A stretch of 64,000 nt of DNA from Terrisporobacter othiniensis (GCF_000808015.1 NZ_JWHR01000121.1:37754-101753), one strand, 5' to 3'; positions 44,890 to 53,239 are shown, counted from the stretch's first letter. Notes: generated by a model from the letters alone, not told the origin. Program-made: numbers and translations.

Positions 44890-45205
44890 TTTTCTCACCC
44901 TTGTTCGTATAATATTTTTTCATTCTTCTTTTTCTTGCACATGGTTTACATTCATATCCAAAACCATTTTTATAATTTTTATTTACATAAAAGTTCTCTG
45001 AATTAGCTTCTAGTATCTTTTTGCAGGTACTACATTTTTGATAACCATATTCTTGTAATGTACCTCTTACAAATCCTTTTCTGTGTGCAAAGTTATAAAG
45101 TTGCTGAACATCCATATTAAATTTATCTGCTATATCTTTTACATCGTTAAAAGGATTTTCATACATTTCTTTTAATTCCCATAACTTTTCTTTAGTTAAT
45201 TTCAT
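44882..45205 (-). CDS. Small protein with HTH-like N-terminus and zinc-binding C-terminus
   Basis: 107 residues. The N-terminal 40 (DVKDIADKFNMDVQQLYNFA) look like a winged/HTH helix pair. Then CSTCKKILEANSENFYVN and CKPCARKRRMKKYY give two Cys pairs plus a basic tail. Possibly HNH-related or a DNA-binding early protein. Confidence 0.65.
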   Translation of the reverse strand: MKLTKEKLWELKEMYENPFNDVKDIADKFNMDVQQLYNFAHRKGFVRGTLQEYGYQKCSTCKKILEANSENFYVNKNYKNGFGYECKPCARKRRMKKYYTNKGEKNE

Positions 45206-45213
45206 ATCTCCAC

Positions 45214-45330
45214 CTATCTAGTAAAACCTTTTAACTTTCCATCATGTATAATGAAATACAGACCTAAACTCTTAAAATACTCACACTGCTCAAGTGTTAT
45301 ACTTTTTATATCGACTATTTTTAAATCCAT
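45214..45330 (-). CDS. Small hypothetical protein
   Basis: 38 residues (starts MDLKIVDIKSITLEQ) with GGGGGAGAAG before ATG 45330. Compact early protein; no family known. Confidence 0.5.
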   Translation of the reverse strand: MDLKIVDIKSITLEQCEYFKSLGLYFIIHDGKLKGFTR

Positions 45331-45341
45331 ATCTTCTCCCC

Positions 45342-45542
45342 CTAATTTAAGCTCTTCTCAAGTTCTTTCTTTTTATTAAGTTCTATTGTCTTCTCAAGTC
45401 CTCTTTTTAACGCTTCAACATATTCAACTGGCTTACAAGCTATAATTCCTTTTGCCAATCCTTCACACATAATATCTTGAAACTTATCCATATTTTCCGG
45501 TGTAGGATAATTACAAATTACAGTGATTTCCTTTTTAGCCAT
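45342..45542 (-). CDS. Hypothetical phage early protein
   Basis: 66 residues from ATG 45542, chosen because GGGGGTGAGGTG lies directly upstream; the longer frame to 45593 includes that site. Contains ICNYPTPENMDKFQDIMC. Function unknown. Confidence 0.65.
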   Translation of the reverse strand: MAKKEITVICNYPTPENMDKFQDIMCEGLAKGIIACKPVEYVEALKRGLEKTIELNKKKELEKSLN

Positions 45543-45597
45543 CACCTCACCCCCATATAAATACTTATGTTTATAAAAATTTGTCCTATTCAAATTC

Positions 45598-45792
45598 TTA
45601 TTTAACTAATTCATCTATTGTAATTCCAAGATAATCAGCTATAGCTTTTACTGTATAAACTCCTGGATTTAAATTCTTACCTTGTGTGATTTTATATATG
45701 TTACTTACTGGTATATTCGCTTCTTTTGCTAACTTATGTATGCTCATATTTCTTTCTTCCAACAATTGATTTATTTTGTCATCTATTGCCAT
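45598..45792 (-). CDS. XRE-family HTH regulator
   Basis: 64 residues: NMSIHKLAKEANIPVSNIYK HTH and YTVKAIADYLGITIDELVK. Divergent from the plus-strand gene at 45861. Confidence 0.82.
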   Translation of the reverse strand: MAIDDKINQLLEERNMSIHKLAKEANIPVSNIYKITQGKNLNPGVYTVKAIADYLGITIDELVK

Positions 45793-45860
45793 CTCATTAC
45801 TCCTTTTGATATAATTTTTTATGGAATATTTTCCAAATATTTATGAAGGACGGTGTTTTT

Positions 45861-46109
45861 ATGTGGTCATCTTATGGAGTAAAATTCAAATGTCCAACTT
45901 GTAATGAAACTTTTACTGTTAGAACAAAATATCTATTAGATAAAGATTCTGTCACTTGTTCTTGTTGCGACTATAAATTTCCTGATGAGGTTATATCTAA
46001 CATAAAAAAATCTATTCAATATGCTTCTAAAGCATTTGTTTTTGTTAGAGATAATGATTTATCAAATAAGTTAGAATTTGATTTTTTAACTATTCCAAAG
46101 GAAGATTAA
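45861..46109 (+). CDS. Small zinc-ribbon protein on the opposite strand
   Basis: 82 residues from ATG 45861 (AAGGACGG upstream). Two CxxC pairs: CPTC and CSCC. The only plus-strand gene in the early block and convergent with 46090-46431 (20-base overlap of 3' ends). Function unknown. Confidence 0.65.
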   Translation: MWSSYGVKFKCPTCNETFTVRTKYLLDKDSVTCSCCDYKFPDEVISNIKKSIQYASKAFVFVRDNDLSNKLEFDFLTIPKED

Positions 46110-46431
46110 AGTCATCAACCTTAGGTATTGAATTAGATGTATGCTTCTCTTGAACTTGCCTTTCTTGAGCAGTTTTATTTCTGTCTAATTTCTTATAAGC
46201 ATATAGTGCGTGTTCTTTTATCATTCTTGATAATTCAAACTTCTGCATCCTGAATCTATACAAATCGTCATCACAATCTTTTATACAAATACTTTTAATT
46301 TCTCTCTTGTCTGAATCTTTTTCAAAGTTGCGTTCAATAATTAAATTTTTTCTTGTTTCCTTTGTTGTTAAAATATTTTCATCTATACTTTCTATTAATT
46401 CTTTAATTGATAAGTTGCATAATTCGTTCAT
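46090..46431 (-). CDS. Hypothetical phage protein
   Basis: 113 residues, charged and helical (IKSICIKDCDDDLYRFRMQK). Convergent overlap with the zinc-ribbon gene. No family recognised. Confidence 0.6.
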   Translation of the reverse strand: MNELCNLSIKELIESIDENILTTKETRKNLIIERNFEKDSDKREIKSICIKDCDDDLYRFRMQKFELSRMIKEHALYAYKKLDRNKTAQERQVQEKHTSNSIPKVDDFNLPLE

Positions 46432-46442
46432 ACCTCTACCTC

Positions 46443-46940
46443 CTACTTTTCAATTCTTTGGTCTTCTTTAAATTTAGGTAGCTTATCTTGTAATTCTTGT
46501 TTTGTTACAGGTACGCCTACTAATTCAACAACAGCTCTATCTCTTGGATTACCAAATAATGATGACCCTATATCATTCAAACGTTTTTCAAGCTTTAAAA
46601 AAGCCATTCTTTTACTAGTTGCTTTTTGATATAACTTAAAATCTACTCTCTCTGTTGAAACAATATATAAACAATCTCCAACTTGACTATCTAATTTTGC
46701 ATTGATTAAATTGTTAACAGTTACATCTAATGCTTTTGCTAATTTTTCAACTTCATCAAGTCTTATACGGTGCTTAACATTCTCGATATTACTTAATCTA
46801 CTTAGTTTTATTCCTGATTTTTTAGCTAGTTGTTCTTGTGTTAATCCTAAAGCTTTTCTTTTATCAACAATGTTTATTGCTACATCGCAATAAAAGTCAT
46901 ATCCTATTCTTTCTAAAATACTATCTCCATAAAATCTCAT
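46443..46940 (-). CDS. XRE-family regulator with C-terminal extension
   Basis: 165 residues. HTH at about residues 28-80 (LGLTQEQLAKKSGIKLSRLS). The C-terminal half is unique, basic, and may sense a ligand or protein. Part of the early regulatory block after the Rha-type gene. Confidence 0.75.
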   Translation of the reverse strand: MRFYGDSILERIGYDFYCDVAINIVDKRKALGLTQEQLAKKSGIKLSRLSNIENVKHRIRLDEVEKLAKALDVTVNNLINAKLDSQVGDCLYIVSTERVDFKLYQKATSKRMAFLKLEKRLNDIGSSLFGNPRDRAVVELVGVPVTKQELQDKLPKFKEDQRIEK

Positions 46941-46953
46941 ATTAAATTACCTC

Positions 46954-47742
46954 CTAATTAAAAGTTATTTGTCTAACGTTATCTGCAACTAAATGTAATT
47001 GCATATTTTTAAGTTTTATGTCCTGTTCAAGTGCATAAGGTAATCTATAATTACTAACTATCTCCATTGCACTATCAAACTGACATCTTTTTATTGCTTC
47101 ATATCTATTTACATCAAATTCTCTTTTAATTTGATTTTGAATATCTGAATAAACCTTACCTCTCAAAGAATTATCATTATATGCTGGAGTTTTATATCCG
47201 CCTAATGCTTTCGTTCCTATTTTTCTAACAAGTGCTTGTAATTCTTTACATTCCACTTGGAAAAGAGGTATATCTCCTTTAAAATCTTCAAACTCATTTT
47301 TTACTTCTTCTATCTTATGTTCCTGTTCTTTTATTGCTTTGAATTGTAATTCTAATAGCTCCATAGGACTTAATGGTTTTACTGGTTGTTGTAATTTATT
47401 TTCCAGTATATTTATGTATTGAATTGTTTTAGCTCTTACCACTGCACTTTCTTTATTTAATATTTGCAGTGCTGCATCTCTGTTTAGAGAATAGCAAGGC
47501 TGTTCTTTATTTTGAGAATTTATATAAGATGACTGTACAAAATTGTACTGTCCTTCGAATCCTGCATTTTTTAAATCTTCAATTTCTTTTCTTATGTCTC
47601 TCATCAAAGTATTGTGTTGCTTTATATTGTCATTACCTTCTTCAATTCTGAATTTATTGATCATATCTACTAAATCCACACTACTAATTCTTACTTCATT
47701 TTTTTGAATTACTTCATAACTTGCTAGTAAACTGCCTTTCAT
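46954..47742 (-). CDS. Rha-type phage antirepressor/regulatory protein with ORF6C-like C-terminus
   Basis: 262 residues. N-terminal Rha domain (VRISSVDLVDMINKFRIEEG, QPCYSLNRDAALQIL). The C-terminal about 110 residues (KALGGYKTPAYNDNSLRGKV, YEAIKRCQFDSAMEIVSNY) are ORF6C-like. Such proteins act in lytic induction. A Cro-like gene lies directly upstream. Confidence 0.85.
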   Translation of the reverse strand: MKGSLLASYEVIQKNEVRISSVDLVDMINKFRIEEGNDNIKQHNTLMRDIRKEIEDLKNAGFEGQYNFVQSSYINSQNKEQPCYSLNRDAALQILNKESAVVRAKTIQYINILENKLQQPVKPLSPMELLELQFKAIKEQEHKIEEVKNEFEDFKGDIPLFQVECKELQALVRKIGTKALGGYKTPAYNDNSLRGKVYSDIQNQIKREFDVNRYEAIKRCQFDSAMEIVSNYRLPYALEQDIKLKNMQLHLVADNVRQITFN

Positions 47743-47754
47743 CTTTATTCCCCC

Positions 47755-47970
47755 TTAATTTATAACCATTTTGGTTGGTTTGTTGTTAAAAAAAATTTCT
47801 TCTGGATTTTTCTTTAAAACATAAGCTATTTTAATTGCTTCTCTTATAGTAAATTCAGTTTGCCCTTGTTCTTTCTTTTGATAAGTAGAATAAGGCATTT
47901 CAATTAATCGAGCTAATTGTCGTTGTGTTAATCCATTTTCTGCTCTGGCTGCTTTAAGCTTTCTGTTCAT
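47755..47970 (-). CDS. Cro-like XRE regulator
   Basis: 71 residues from ATG 47970 (AGAGGTGA upstream; a longer form to 47997 is possible). HTH LTQRQLARLIEMPYSTYQKK. Divergent from the CI-type gene at 48173, with operators on both flanks. Confidence 0.85.
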   Translation of the reverse strand: MNRKLKAARAENGLTQRQLARLIEMPYSTYQKKEQGQTEFTIREAIKIAYVLKKNPEEIFFNNKPTKMVIN

Positions 47971-48140
47971 ATATTCACCTCTAATCTCTATAACCATTTT
48001 GGTAAGTCATTTATATTTCAATAATACTACCACTTTGGTTGTAAGTCAACCGTTTTTTATTATTTATTTTTAATTTTTGGTTGATTATATATATTTTTTG
48101 GTTGATTTTCACTATAATTTAAATTAAATAACCATTTAGG
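47762..48140. promoter_or_regulatory. Operator array of prophage 2 immunity region
   Basis: Palindrome AACCA-N3-TGGTT: AACCATTTTGGTT (about 47762), AACCATTTTGGTA (about 47992), ACCACTTTGGTTG (about 48028) and AACCATTTAGGTA (about 48128). Same layout as prophage 1 (flanking cro and in the cro-CI gap), but a different sequence, so the two immunities should be independent. Confidence 0.75.
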
Positions 48141-48172
48141 TAAGATTTTTAAATTTAATATGGAGGTTATAC

Positions 48173-48523
48173 ATGGATATGTTAAGTAATAGATTAAAAC
48201 AATTGAGAATAGAAAAAGGTAAAACACAAAAAGAAATGGCAAAAGATTTAGGTACTACAGATGTATCTATTGGAAGATACGAAAAAGGAGAAAGAGAACC
48301 AAAAACAGATATGTTAAATGCTTTGGCAAACTACTTTGATGTTACAACAGACTACCTTCTTGGTCGTACAGACGAAAAAAATCCTAAAAAAGAAATCAAT
48401 AATGCTACAACTATAGCCGCTCATAGACTTGGGGATATTGAACAACTTCCAGATGATGCAATTGATGAAATAAACAATTATATAGATTTAATGAGATTAA
48501 AATATTTAAAAGATAAAAAGTAA
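48173..48523 (+). CDS. CI-type phage repressor
   Basis: 116 residues. HTH TQKEMAKDLGTTDVSIGRYE and VTTDYLLGRTDEKNPKK. No peptidase domain. GGAGG precedes the ATG. Followed after 18 bases by the ImmA/IrrE-like gene. Confidence 0.88.
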   Translation: MDMLSNRLKQLRIEKGKTQKEMAKDLGTTDVSIGRYEKGEREPKTDMLNALANYFDVTTDYLLGRTDEKNPKKEINNATTIAAHRLGDIEQLPDDAIDEINNYIDLMRLKYLKDKK

Positions 48524-48541
48524 TGGGAGTGTTGGGGGAGT

Positions 48542-49051
48542 ATGGATAAATTAGAACATCTTTTACAAATAGCAGCCGATGAAAATATCTTGTTACATTA
48601 CGATGATTATATCCCCTATAACTTAGAAGGGTTGTATGTGAACATAAAAGATGTTGGTCCTGCTATTTTTCTTTTAAAAAAATTGAAGCAAAATAAATCT
48701 AAACATATTGAAATATTAGGGGAAGAGCTAGGTCACCATTTCACAAGTGTAGGCGATAGTATTTGTAATGCTTCTACATATAGAGATAAATTAAATATAC
48801 TTAAATGTGAAAAGCAAGCTACTGATTGGAGTACTAATCATATAATCACAAATAAAGAACTAACTAAAGCTCTAGAGCATGGATGCAATTCATTTTATGA
48901 AATATCAGAATTTCTAAATGTTAATGAACATATAGTAAGAGATAAATTTGAGTACTTAGCTAGAAAAAGTAGTACAGGCTATATTCAGTTAGGTAGTTAT
49001 AAAGTTATACTTACTAATCTGCCTAATATTTATTTGTATAAGGATTTATAG
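48542..49051 (+). CDS. ImmA/IrrE-family protein
   Basis: 169 residues. EILGEELGHHFTSVGD is the metallopeptidase motif with EELGH in place of HELGH, a variant seen in many phage ImmA proteins. Presumed to cleave the CI repressor. Its last 12 codons recur as a relic at about 52539. Confidence 0.85.
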   Translation: MDKLEHLLQIAADENILLHYDDYIPYNLEGLYVNIKDVGPAIFLLKKLKQNKSKHIEILGEELGHHFTSVGDSICNASTYRDKLNILKCEKQATDWSTNHIITNKELTKALEHGCNSFYEISEFLNVNEHIVRDKFEYLARKSSTGYIQLGSYKVILTNLPNIYLYKDL

Positions 49052-49052
49052 A

Positions 49053-49095
49053 GATAGCTATTTATTATAATTTCTTAATATAGCTACTTTTTAAT
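49053..49095 (+). terminator. Terminator of the repressor/ImmA operon
   Basis: ATAGCTA-type arms (ATAGCTAT ... ATATAGCTA) followed by CTTTTTAATT, 2 bases after the ImmA stop. The following 49096-49303 has no gene but includes TTTCACGAAAACAAT, matching a prophage 1 site. Confidence 0.7.
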
Positions 49096-49303
49096 TGGTA
49101 AATTATTTATAATACAATTAAAATTCGCAATTGTTATATAATGCGAAATAAAATTTCTTATGGTTATTTTGGGGTTTCACGAAAACAATCTGTTTTATCA
49201 TGTAAATGATATATGTAGTCACTATAACATTTTCTACATTATGATTATAAATCTTGGCTTTCTAATTTACATATCAATGTATTTATTGGTATAGATTATA
49301 AGC

Positions 49304-49356
49304 AAAGGAGTTGTCTCAAAATGATTTAAAAATCATAAAAAGAAACAACTCCTTTG
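49304..49356 (-). terminator. Long hairpin downstream of the ferredoxin gene
   Basis: Outer arms AAAGGAGTTGT/ACAACTCCTTT enclose an inner palindrome ATGATTTTTAAATCAT-like. It lies just past the ferredoxin stop. Likely terminates the minus-strand transcript, though the T-tract is weak. Confidence 0.6.
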
Positions 49357-49371
49357 TTTATAGTATTCTAA

Positions 49372-49560
49372 TTATTCTATACTTATGCATGAAACTGGAC
49401 ACCCATCTCTAGCATCTTGAGCTGATTCTAATAAATCATCTGGAATATCTTCTTCTATAGGTACTGATATACCTTCTGAATCCATACTAAATACTTCTGG
49501 ACATGTTCCTGCACATGCCTCACATCCTATACAAATATCTCTATCTACAAAAGCTTTCAT
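49372..49560 (-). CDS. Ferredoxin, single [4Fe-4S] type
   Basis: 62 residues. CIGCEACAGTCPEVF supplies the first cysteines and CPVSCI the last; acidic elsewhere. AGGAGG precedes the ATG. Electron carrier, a plausible donor for the hybrid cluster protein encoded nearby. It lies inside prophage 2. Confidence 0.92.
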   Translation of the reverse strand: MKAFVDRDICIGCEACAGTCPEVFSMDSEGISVPIEEDIPDDLLESAQDARDGCPVSCISIE

Positions 49561-49598
49561 ATTTTACCTCCTTATACGCTATTTATATTATGATAATG

Positions 49599-49710
49599 GT
49601 TGAGATATAATAACTAACATTTTACTTGTTTCTTTAGCTATAATATTATGCTCAACTCAAACATCAAGTAGTAAAAAGTCACATTGATCTAAGACAAATT
49701 TACTCCATTC
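49599..49710 (-). pseudogene. Degenerate 3' fragment of a cupin gene
   Basis: Minus-strand reading gives CDFLLLDV*VEHNIIAKETSK, which aligns with CGDFLPFDARIEHNVIARVTSK of the intact cupin at 49918-50205. It has an in-frame stop and no 5' half. A decayed duplicate. Confidence 0.7.
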
Positions 49711-49917
49711 ACCCAACTGTAACAACTGTAACTATTCTATCTTTATATGGCTCCATAAAGCCATATGCTAACTATTCTTGTTATTATTATGCCCTATATA
49801 ACGAGAAAAACAATAAGAAGAACTATAATTATTTGGAAAAATAAGCTAACAAATATCACTTTACTAACTTATTGTTCCACTTAAGAAGTATATTTATAAT
49901 TATAACTAATTAATTTA
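49711..49917. other. Short non-coding spacer with hairpin
   Basis: Perfect hairpin ATATGGCT/AGCCATAT at 49745-49766. No gene. It separates the cupin relic from the intact cupin gene. Confidence 0.5.
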
Positions 49918-50205
49918 TTATTTTATAATTGTAACTAGTACTTTACTAGTTACTCTAGCTATTACATTATGTTCTATCCTTGCATCAAAAGGTAAAAAAT
50001 CTCCACATTTTAATTCAAATGTCTCTCCATTTTCAAACTTCATATCTACTATTCCATCGATAACTTGTATAGAGGCATATCCGTTATGAGTATGATTTGG
50101 AAGTCCTTTACCTTCATCAAACTTGAAAAATATTGTTTTATATTTTTCATTTTCACATAAGAATTCCCTATTAGTATCTATTTTATTTATATTTATTACT
50201 TCCAT
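49918..50205 (-). CDS. Small single-domain cupin protein
   Basis: 95 residues. FKFDEGKGLPNHTHNGYASI (His ligands) and ELKCGDFLPFDARIEHNV form the two cupin motifs. It follows hcp after 15 bases, so it is in the hcp operon. The role is unknown; it may sense or buffer metal or nitrosative stress. Confidence 0.88.
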   Translation of the reverse strand: MEVININKIDTNREFLCENEKYKTIFFKFDEGKGLPNHTHNGYASIQVIDGIVDMKFENGETFELKCGDFLPFDARIEHNVIARVTSKVLVTIIK

Positions 50206-50220
50206 AAAATCGCCCCTTAT

Positions 50221-51900
50221 TTATTCTTGTATACATTGTTGTAGACAAGTTTTTATGTCATCTTCAGGTGTACTTATTGGTCTTAAATCAAAAGTATCTA
50301 CTAAATATTGAAGTACATTTGGACTTAAAAAGGCTGGAAGTGTTGGTCCTAAGTATATTCCTTTTACACCAAGTGATAATAATGCAAGTAAATCAGCTAC
50401 TGCTTTTTGTTCATACCAAGATACAATAAGAGATAGTGGTAATCCGTTTACATCTGTTTCGAAAGCATCAGCAAGAGCTGTTGCAATTTTTACTGCTGAG
50501 TAAACATCATTACATTGACCAACATCTAAAAGTCTTGGAAGTCCTGCAACCTCACCAAAGTCTAATTTATTAAATCTATATTTACCACAAGCAAGTGTTA
50601 AAATTACACAGTCATCAGGTACCTTTTTAGCAAATTCAGTATAATAATTTCTACCTGGTCTTGCACCATCACATCCTCCTATTAAGAAGAAGTGTCTTAT
50701 CTTACCGTCTTTAACTGCATTAACTATATCCTCTGCATGTGAAAGTGTTGCATGATGACCAAATCCAACTAATATTTCATGTGGTTCTTGATCTTCTTCG
50801 TATCCACCAAGTTCTAGAGCTTTTTCTATTATAGGAGTAAAGTCTTTCTTACCATCTGGACCTACGCCAATATATTGCACACCATCCCATCCAACTACAC
50901 TTGTAGTAAAGATTCTATCCTTATAAGATTCTCTAGGTCGCATTAAACAATTTGTTGTCATTAATACGCATCCTGGTAAATTATCAAATTCTTTTTGTTG
51001 GTCTTGCCAAGCACCTCCGAAGTTTCCTACTAAATGAGAATATTTTTTTAGCTTCGGATAACCATGACATGGAAGCATTTCACCATGAGTATAAATATTT
51101 ATTCCTTTTCCTTCTGTCTGCTTAAGTAACATCTCTAAATCCCATAAATCATGTCCTGACACTACTATAAATGGACCCTTTTTAATATGAACATTAACTT
51201 TTTGAGGAGAAGGATTTTCATATGTCTTAGTATTTGCTTCATCTAATTTTGCCATTACAGCTATACTCATGTCACCTGTTCTCATTGTCCATCGAATTAA
51301 ATCGTCCACGCTTAAACTATCATCTGTAGTTGCTTCTAAAGCTCTAATATAAAAGTTATCTACTTGGTCATCATAATATCCTAATTCTCTTGCTTGATGA
51401 CCATAAGCTGAGATTCCTTTTAATCCATAAACTATAGTTTGTCTAAGTGAACGAATGTCTGGATCCAGTTCTTGATCATACATTATACCTGCTTTTTTAG
51501 AATCTTTAAGCATTTCTGCTTTAGTTTCACTTAAATCATATGTAGCATGTTCAGTATCATTTTTTATTTTACCTACTTTTTTTCTCAATGCTTCTTTTAT
51601 TTTTTGCGATTCTCTAAGCATTTTAACATGTACATCTGCATCAAAATTTACATTTGTTAATGTTGTAAATAAAGAATTTTCTATAAAACTAACTATATCT
51701 TTATCTACATTTTCGCCTTTTTCAACTATCTCTTTTGCATAGCAGCTTATGCCTTTTATTTGATAAATAAGTAAGTCTTGAAGATTTGCCACTTCTGGTG
51801 TCTTACCACATACACCTGATTTAGTACATCCCTTACCCCCAGCTGTCTGCTCACATTGATAACAAAACATAGGATATTCCATTGCCATATTATTTTCCAC
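50221..51900 (-). CDS. hcp: Hydroxylamine reductase / hybrid cluster protein
   Basis: 559 residues from GTG 51900, with AGGAGG 9 bases upstream. N-terminal CYQCEQTAGGKGCTKSGVCG binds the [4Fe-4S] cluster. Hybrid-cluster ligands are seen in VSGHDLWDLE, HGEMLPCHGYPKL, VLMTTNCLMRP, GGCDGARPGRNYY and LACGKYRFNK. It reduces NO or hydroxylamine and counters nitrosative stress. A normal-length clostridial Hcp. Unusually it lies within the prophage, between ImmA and integrase. Confidence 0.97.
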   Translation of the reverse strand: MENNMAMEYPMFCYQCEQTAGGKGCTKSGVCGKTPEVANLQDLLIYQIKGISCYAKEIVEKGENVDKDIVSFIENSLFTTLTNVNFDADVHVKMLRESQKIKEALRKKVGKIKNDTEHATYDLSETKAEMLKDSKKAGIMYDQELDPDIRSLRQTIVYGLKGISAYGHQARELGYYDDQVDNFYIRALEATTDDSLSVDDLIRWTMRTGDMSIAVMAKLDEANTKTYENPSPQKVNVHIKKGPFIVVSGHDLWDLEMLLKQTEGKGINIYTHGEMLPCHGYPKLKKYSHLVGNFGGAWQDQQKEFDNLPGCVLMTTNCLMRPRESYKDRIFTTSVVGWDGVQYIGVGPDGKKDFTPIIEKALELGGYEEDQEPHEILVGFGHHATLSHAEDIVNAVKDGKIRHFFLIGGCDGARPGRNYYTEFAKKVPDDCVILTLACGKYRFNKLDFGEVAGLPRLLDVGQCNDVYSAVKIATALADAFETDVNGLPLSLIVSWYEQKAVADLLALLSLGVKGIYLGPTLPAFLSPNVLQYLVDTFDLRPISTPEDDIKTCLQQCIQE

Positions 51901-51924
51901 GATAAATACCTCCTAATTTTTGAT

Positions 51925-51944
51925 TGCATTATAGTATTTGCAAT
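51925..51944 (-). promoter_or_regulatory. hcp promoter with dyad
   Basis: Minus strand TTGCAAATACTATAATGCAA: an extended -10 (TAC-TATAAT) inside a TTGCA/TGCAA inverted repeat, about 25 bases before the hcp start. A second GTTAC..GTAAT dyad lies about 30 bases further upstream. Either could bind an HcpR/CRP-FNR-type regulator; this is inference. Confidence 0.5.
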
Positions 51945-52127
51945 ATTTACTTAAAATATAATTACATAGGTAACTACTTGGAGTTTTTTTATGGAAATAA
52001 TTAGATAAGATTCATATGCTATCTAATAAATCTTTAAGATTATCAATTTCTACATATATAAAAAATAATCGAACATTATGTATAATATAATCAGAGTTCG
52101 TGATTTTAATATAATACGAAACAAAAA

Positions 52128-52158
52128 TAAAACAGTACTCATTAAAAAGTACTGTTTT
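52128..52158. terminator. Bidirectional terminator between DUF1540 gene and hcp
   Basis: AAAACAGTACT/AGTACTGTTTT with flanking A and T runs. This hairpin and about 30 following bases recur at 54428-54490. Confidence 0.8.
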
Positions 52159-52213
52159 TCTTTGTTTGAAGCCTTGTATTTATGCCATTATTTCAAAGTT
52201 TAAGTTATTAAAA

Positions 52214-52372
52214 TTATTTTTTTGCAAAACTTCCACAATCAGTTTGTTCAACTGTAGTCGCTGAACCACTGTGTTTTATAACTTTAATTTTGTCTAAAGC
52301 ACAGTAGTTTTCTTGACCACTATGGTGTATACATTCTGTAACTTCGCAAGCTATACTTTCATTTTTTTTCAT
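52214..52372 (-). CDS. DUF1540 Cys-rich small protein
   Basis: 52 residues. IACEVTECIHHSGQENYCALDKI shows the C-x3-C-x2-H-H...C pattern of DUF1540, split here as CEVTEC and YCALDKIKV, with a final C in QTDCGS. Predicted metal-binding protein common in clostridia, often under stress control. GGAG lies upstream of the ATG. Confidence 0.85.
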   Translation of the reverse strand: MKKNESIACEVTECIHHSGQENYCALDKIKVIKHSGSATTVEQTDCGSFAKK

Positions 52373-52762
52373 TGTTACATCTCCTTTGTTGTCTTATTTT
52401 TATGTTGCAATATTATTATGTAATATTATCACTAATTATATTCGAGTAGTTTGTAAGAATATATTTATATTAAAATTCTCTTTTAATTCTATTTAATCAG
52501 TTATTTCATCTTATTATCTTTTACTATTTATTTTAAATCTAATCTACCTAATATTTATTTATATAAAGAGTTATAACAATAAATGATAATTATAAATTTA
52601 ATAATATAATATAGAACAGTTAAATCTGCTCTTTTTGTGTAAAAATCAATATTTTTATCATGTTAATTTTTGCAATATTTTTTATATTTTGTACTAAATA
52701 ATGTTATGTATTAAACAAATACTAAATATAGCAATACTATTATTTTTGGAGGTATTAATAAA
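52373..52762. other. Non-coding region with relic of an ImmA 3' end
   Basis: At 52539-52575 the plus strand encodes NLPNIYLYKEL-stop, equal to the last codons of the ImmA gene (NLPNIYLYKDL at 49015-49051), with mainly silent base changes. Nothing of the rest of that gene is present. A TATAAT-containing AT-rich stretch before 52763 probably holds the promoter of the secreted protein gene. Confidence 0.65.
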
Positions 52763-53239
52763 ATGAAAAAACTTTTCACATTAGCGCTCTGTCTTATATT
52801 AGTTTCTACAAATATATCTTTTGCAGATACAAATAACATATCAGTTTCTACAAATATATCTTCTGCTAGCAAAGCTGACATCCAAAATGCTATAAAAGAC
52901 ATTGAAATGGTAAATAACTCAATAAATATTATGATAAAAAAAATAGTCGGAGATGATCCTCTTGAGACTGAAGAATTAAAAAAAGACATAGCTTTTGCTG
53001 AAACTATACTAGGATCACAGTCAAGTAAAATATCAACTTTATATTCTAAAGAATCTGATTTTGAACTTCGAAGAACATACTCTAATATCTTATATACATT
53101 ATCTCTATATCAGTTAAGTTTAAGTAGCATGTTGGTATATGTTAATGATACCAATAAAGTAGATTACTTTGTTGATACATGCACATCTTATTCAATAGGA
53201 GAGAGTTCATTAAAAACCCTTAAATCAAGTAATAATTAA
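52763..53239 (+). CDS. Secreted small helical protein
   Basis: 158 residues with signal peptide MKKLFTLALCLILVSTNISFA and cleavage after AFA-like FA. The mature part is helical (DIQNAIKDIEMVNNSINIMI) without known domain. The segment VSTNIS is duplicated across the cleavage site. GGAGG precedes the ATG. It is a plus-strand cargo gene of prophage 2, a possible lysogenic conversion factor. Confidence 0.75.
   Translation: MKKLFTLALCLILVSTNISFADTNNISVSTNISSASKADIQNAIKDIEMVNNSINIMIKKIVGDDPLETEELKKDIAFAETILGSQSSKISTLYSKESDFELRRTYSNILYTLSLYQLSLSSMLVYVNDTNKVDYFVDTCTSYSIGESSLKTLKSSNN

Noticed and set aside
51925..52000. Firm HcpR operator call upstream of hcp
   Set aside because: Two dyads are visible but neither matches a motif I can state with certainty; left as a promoter note only.
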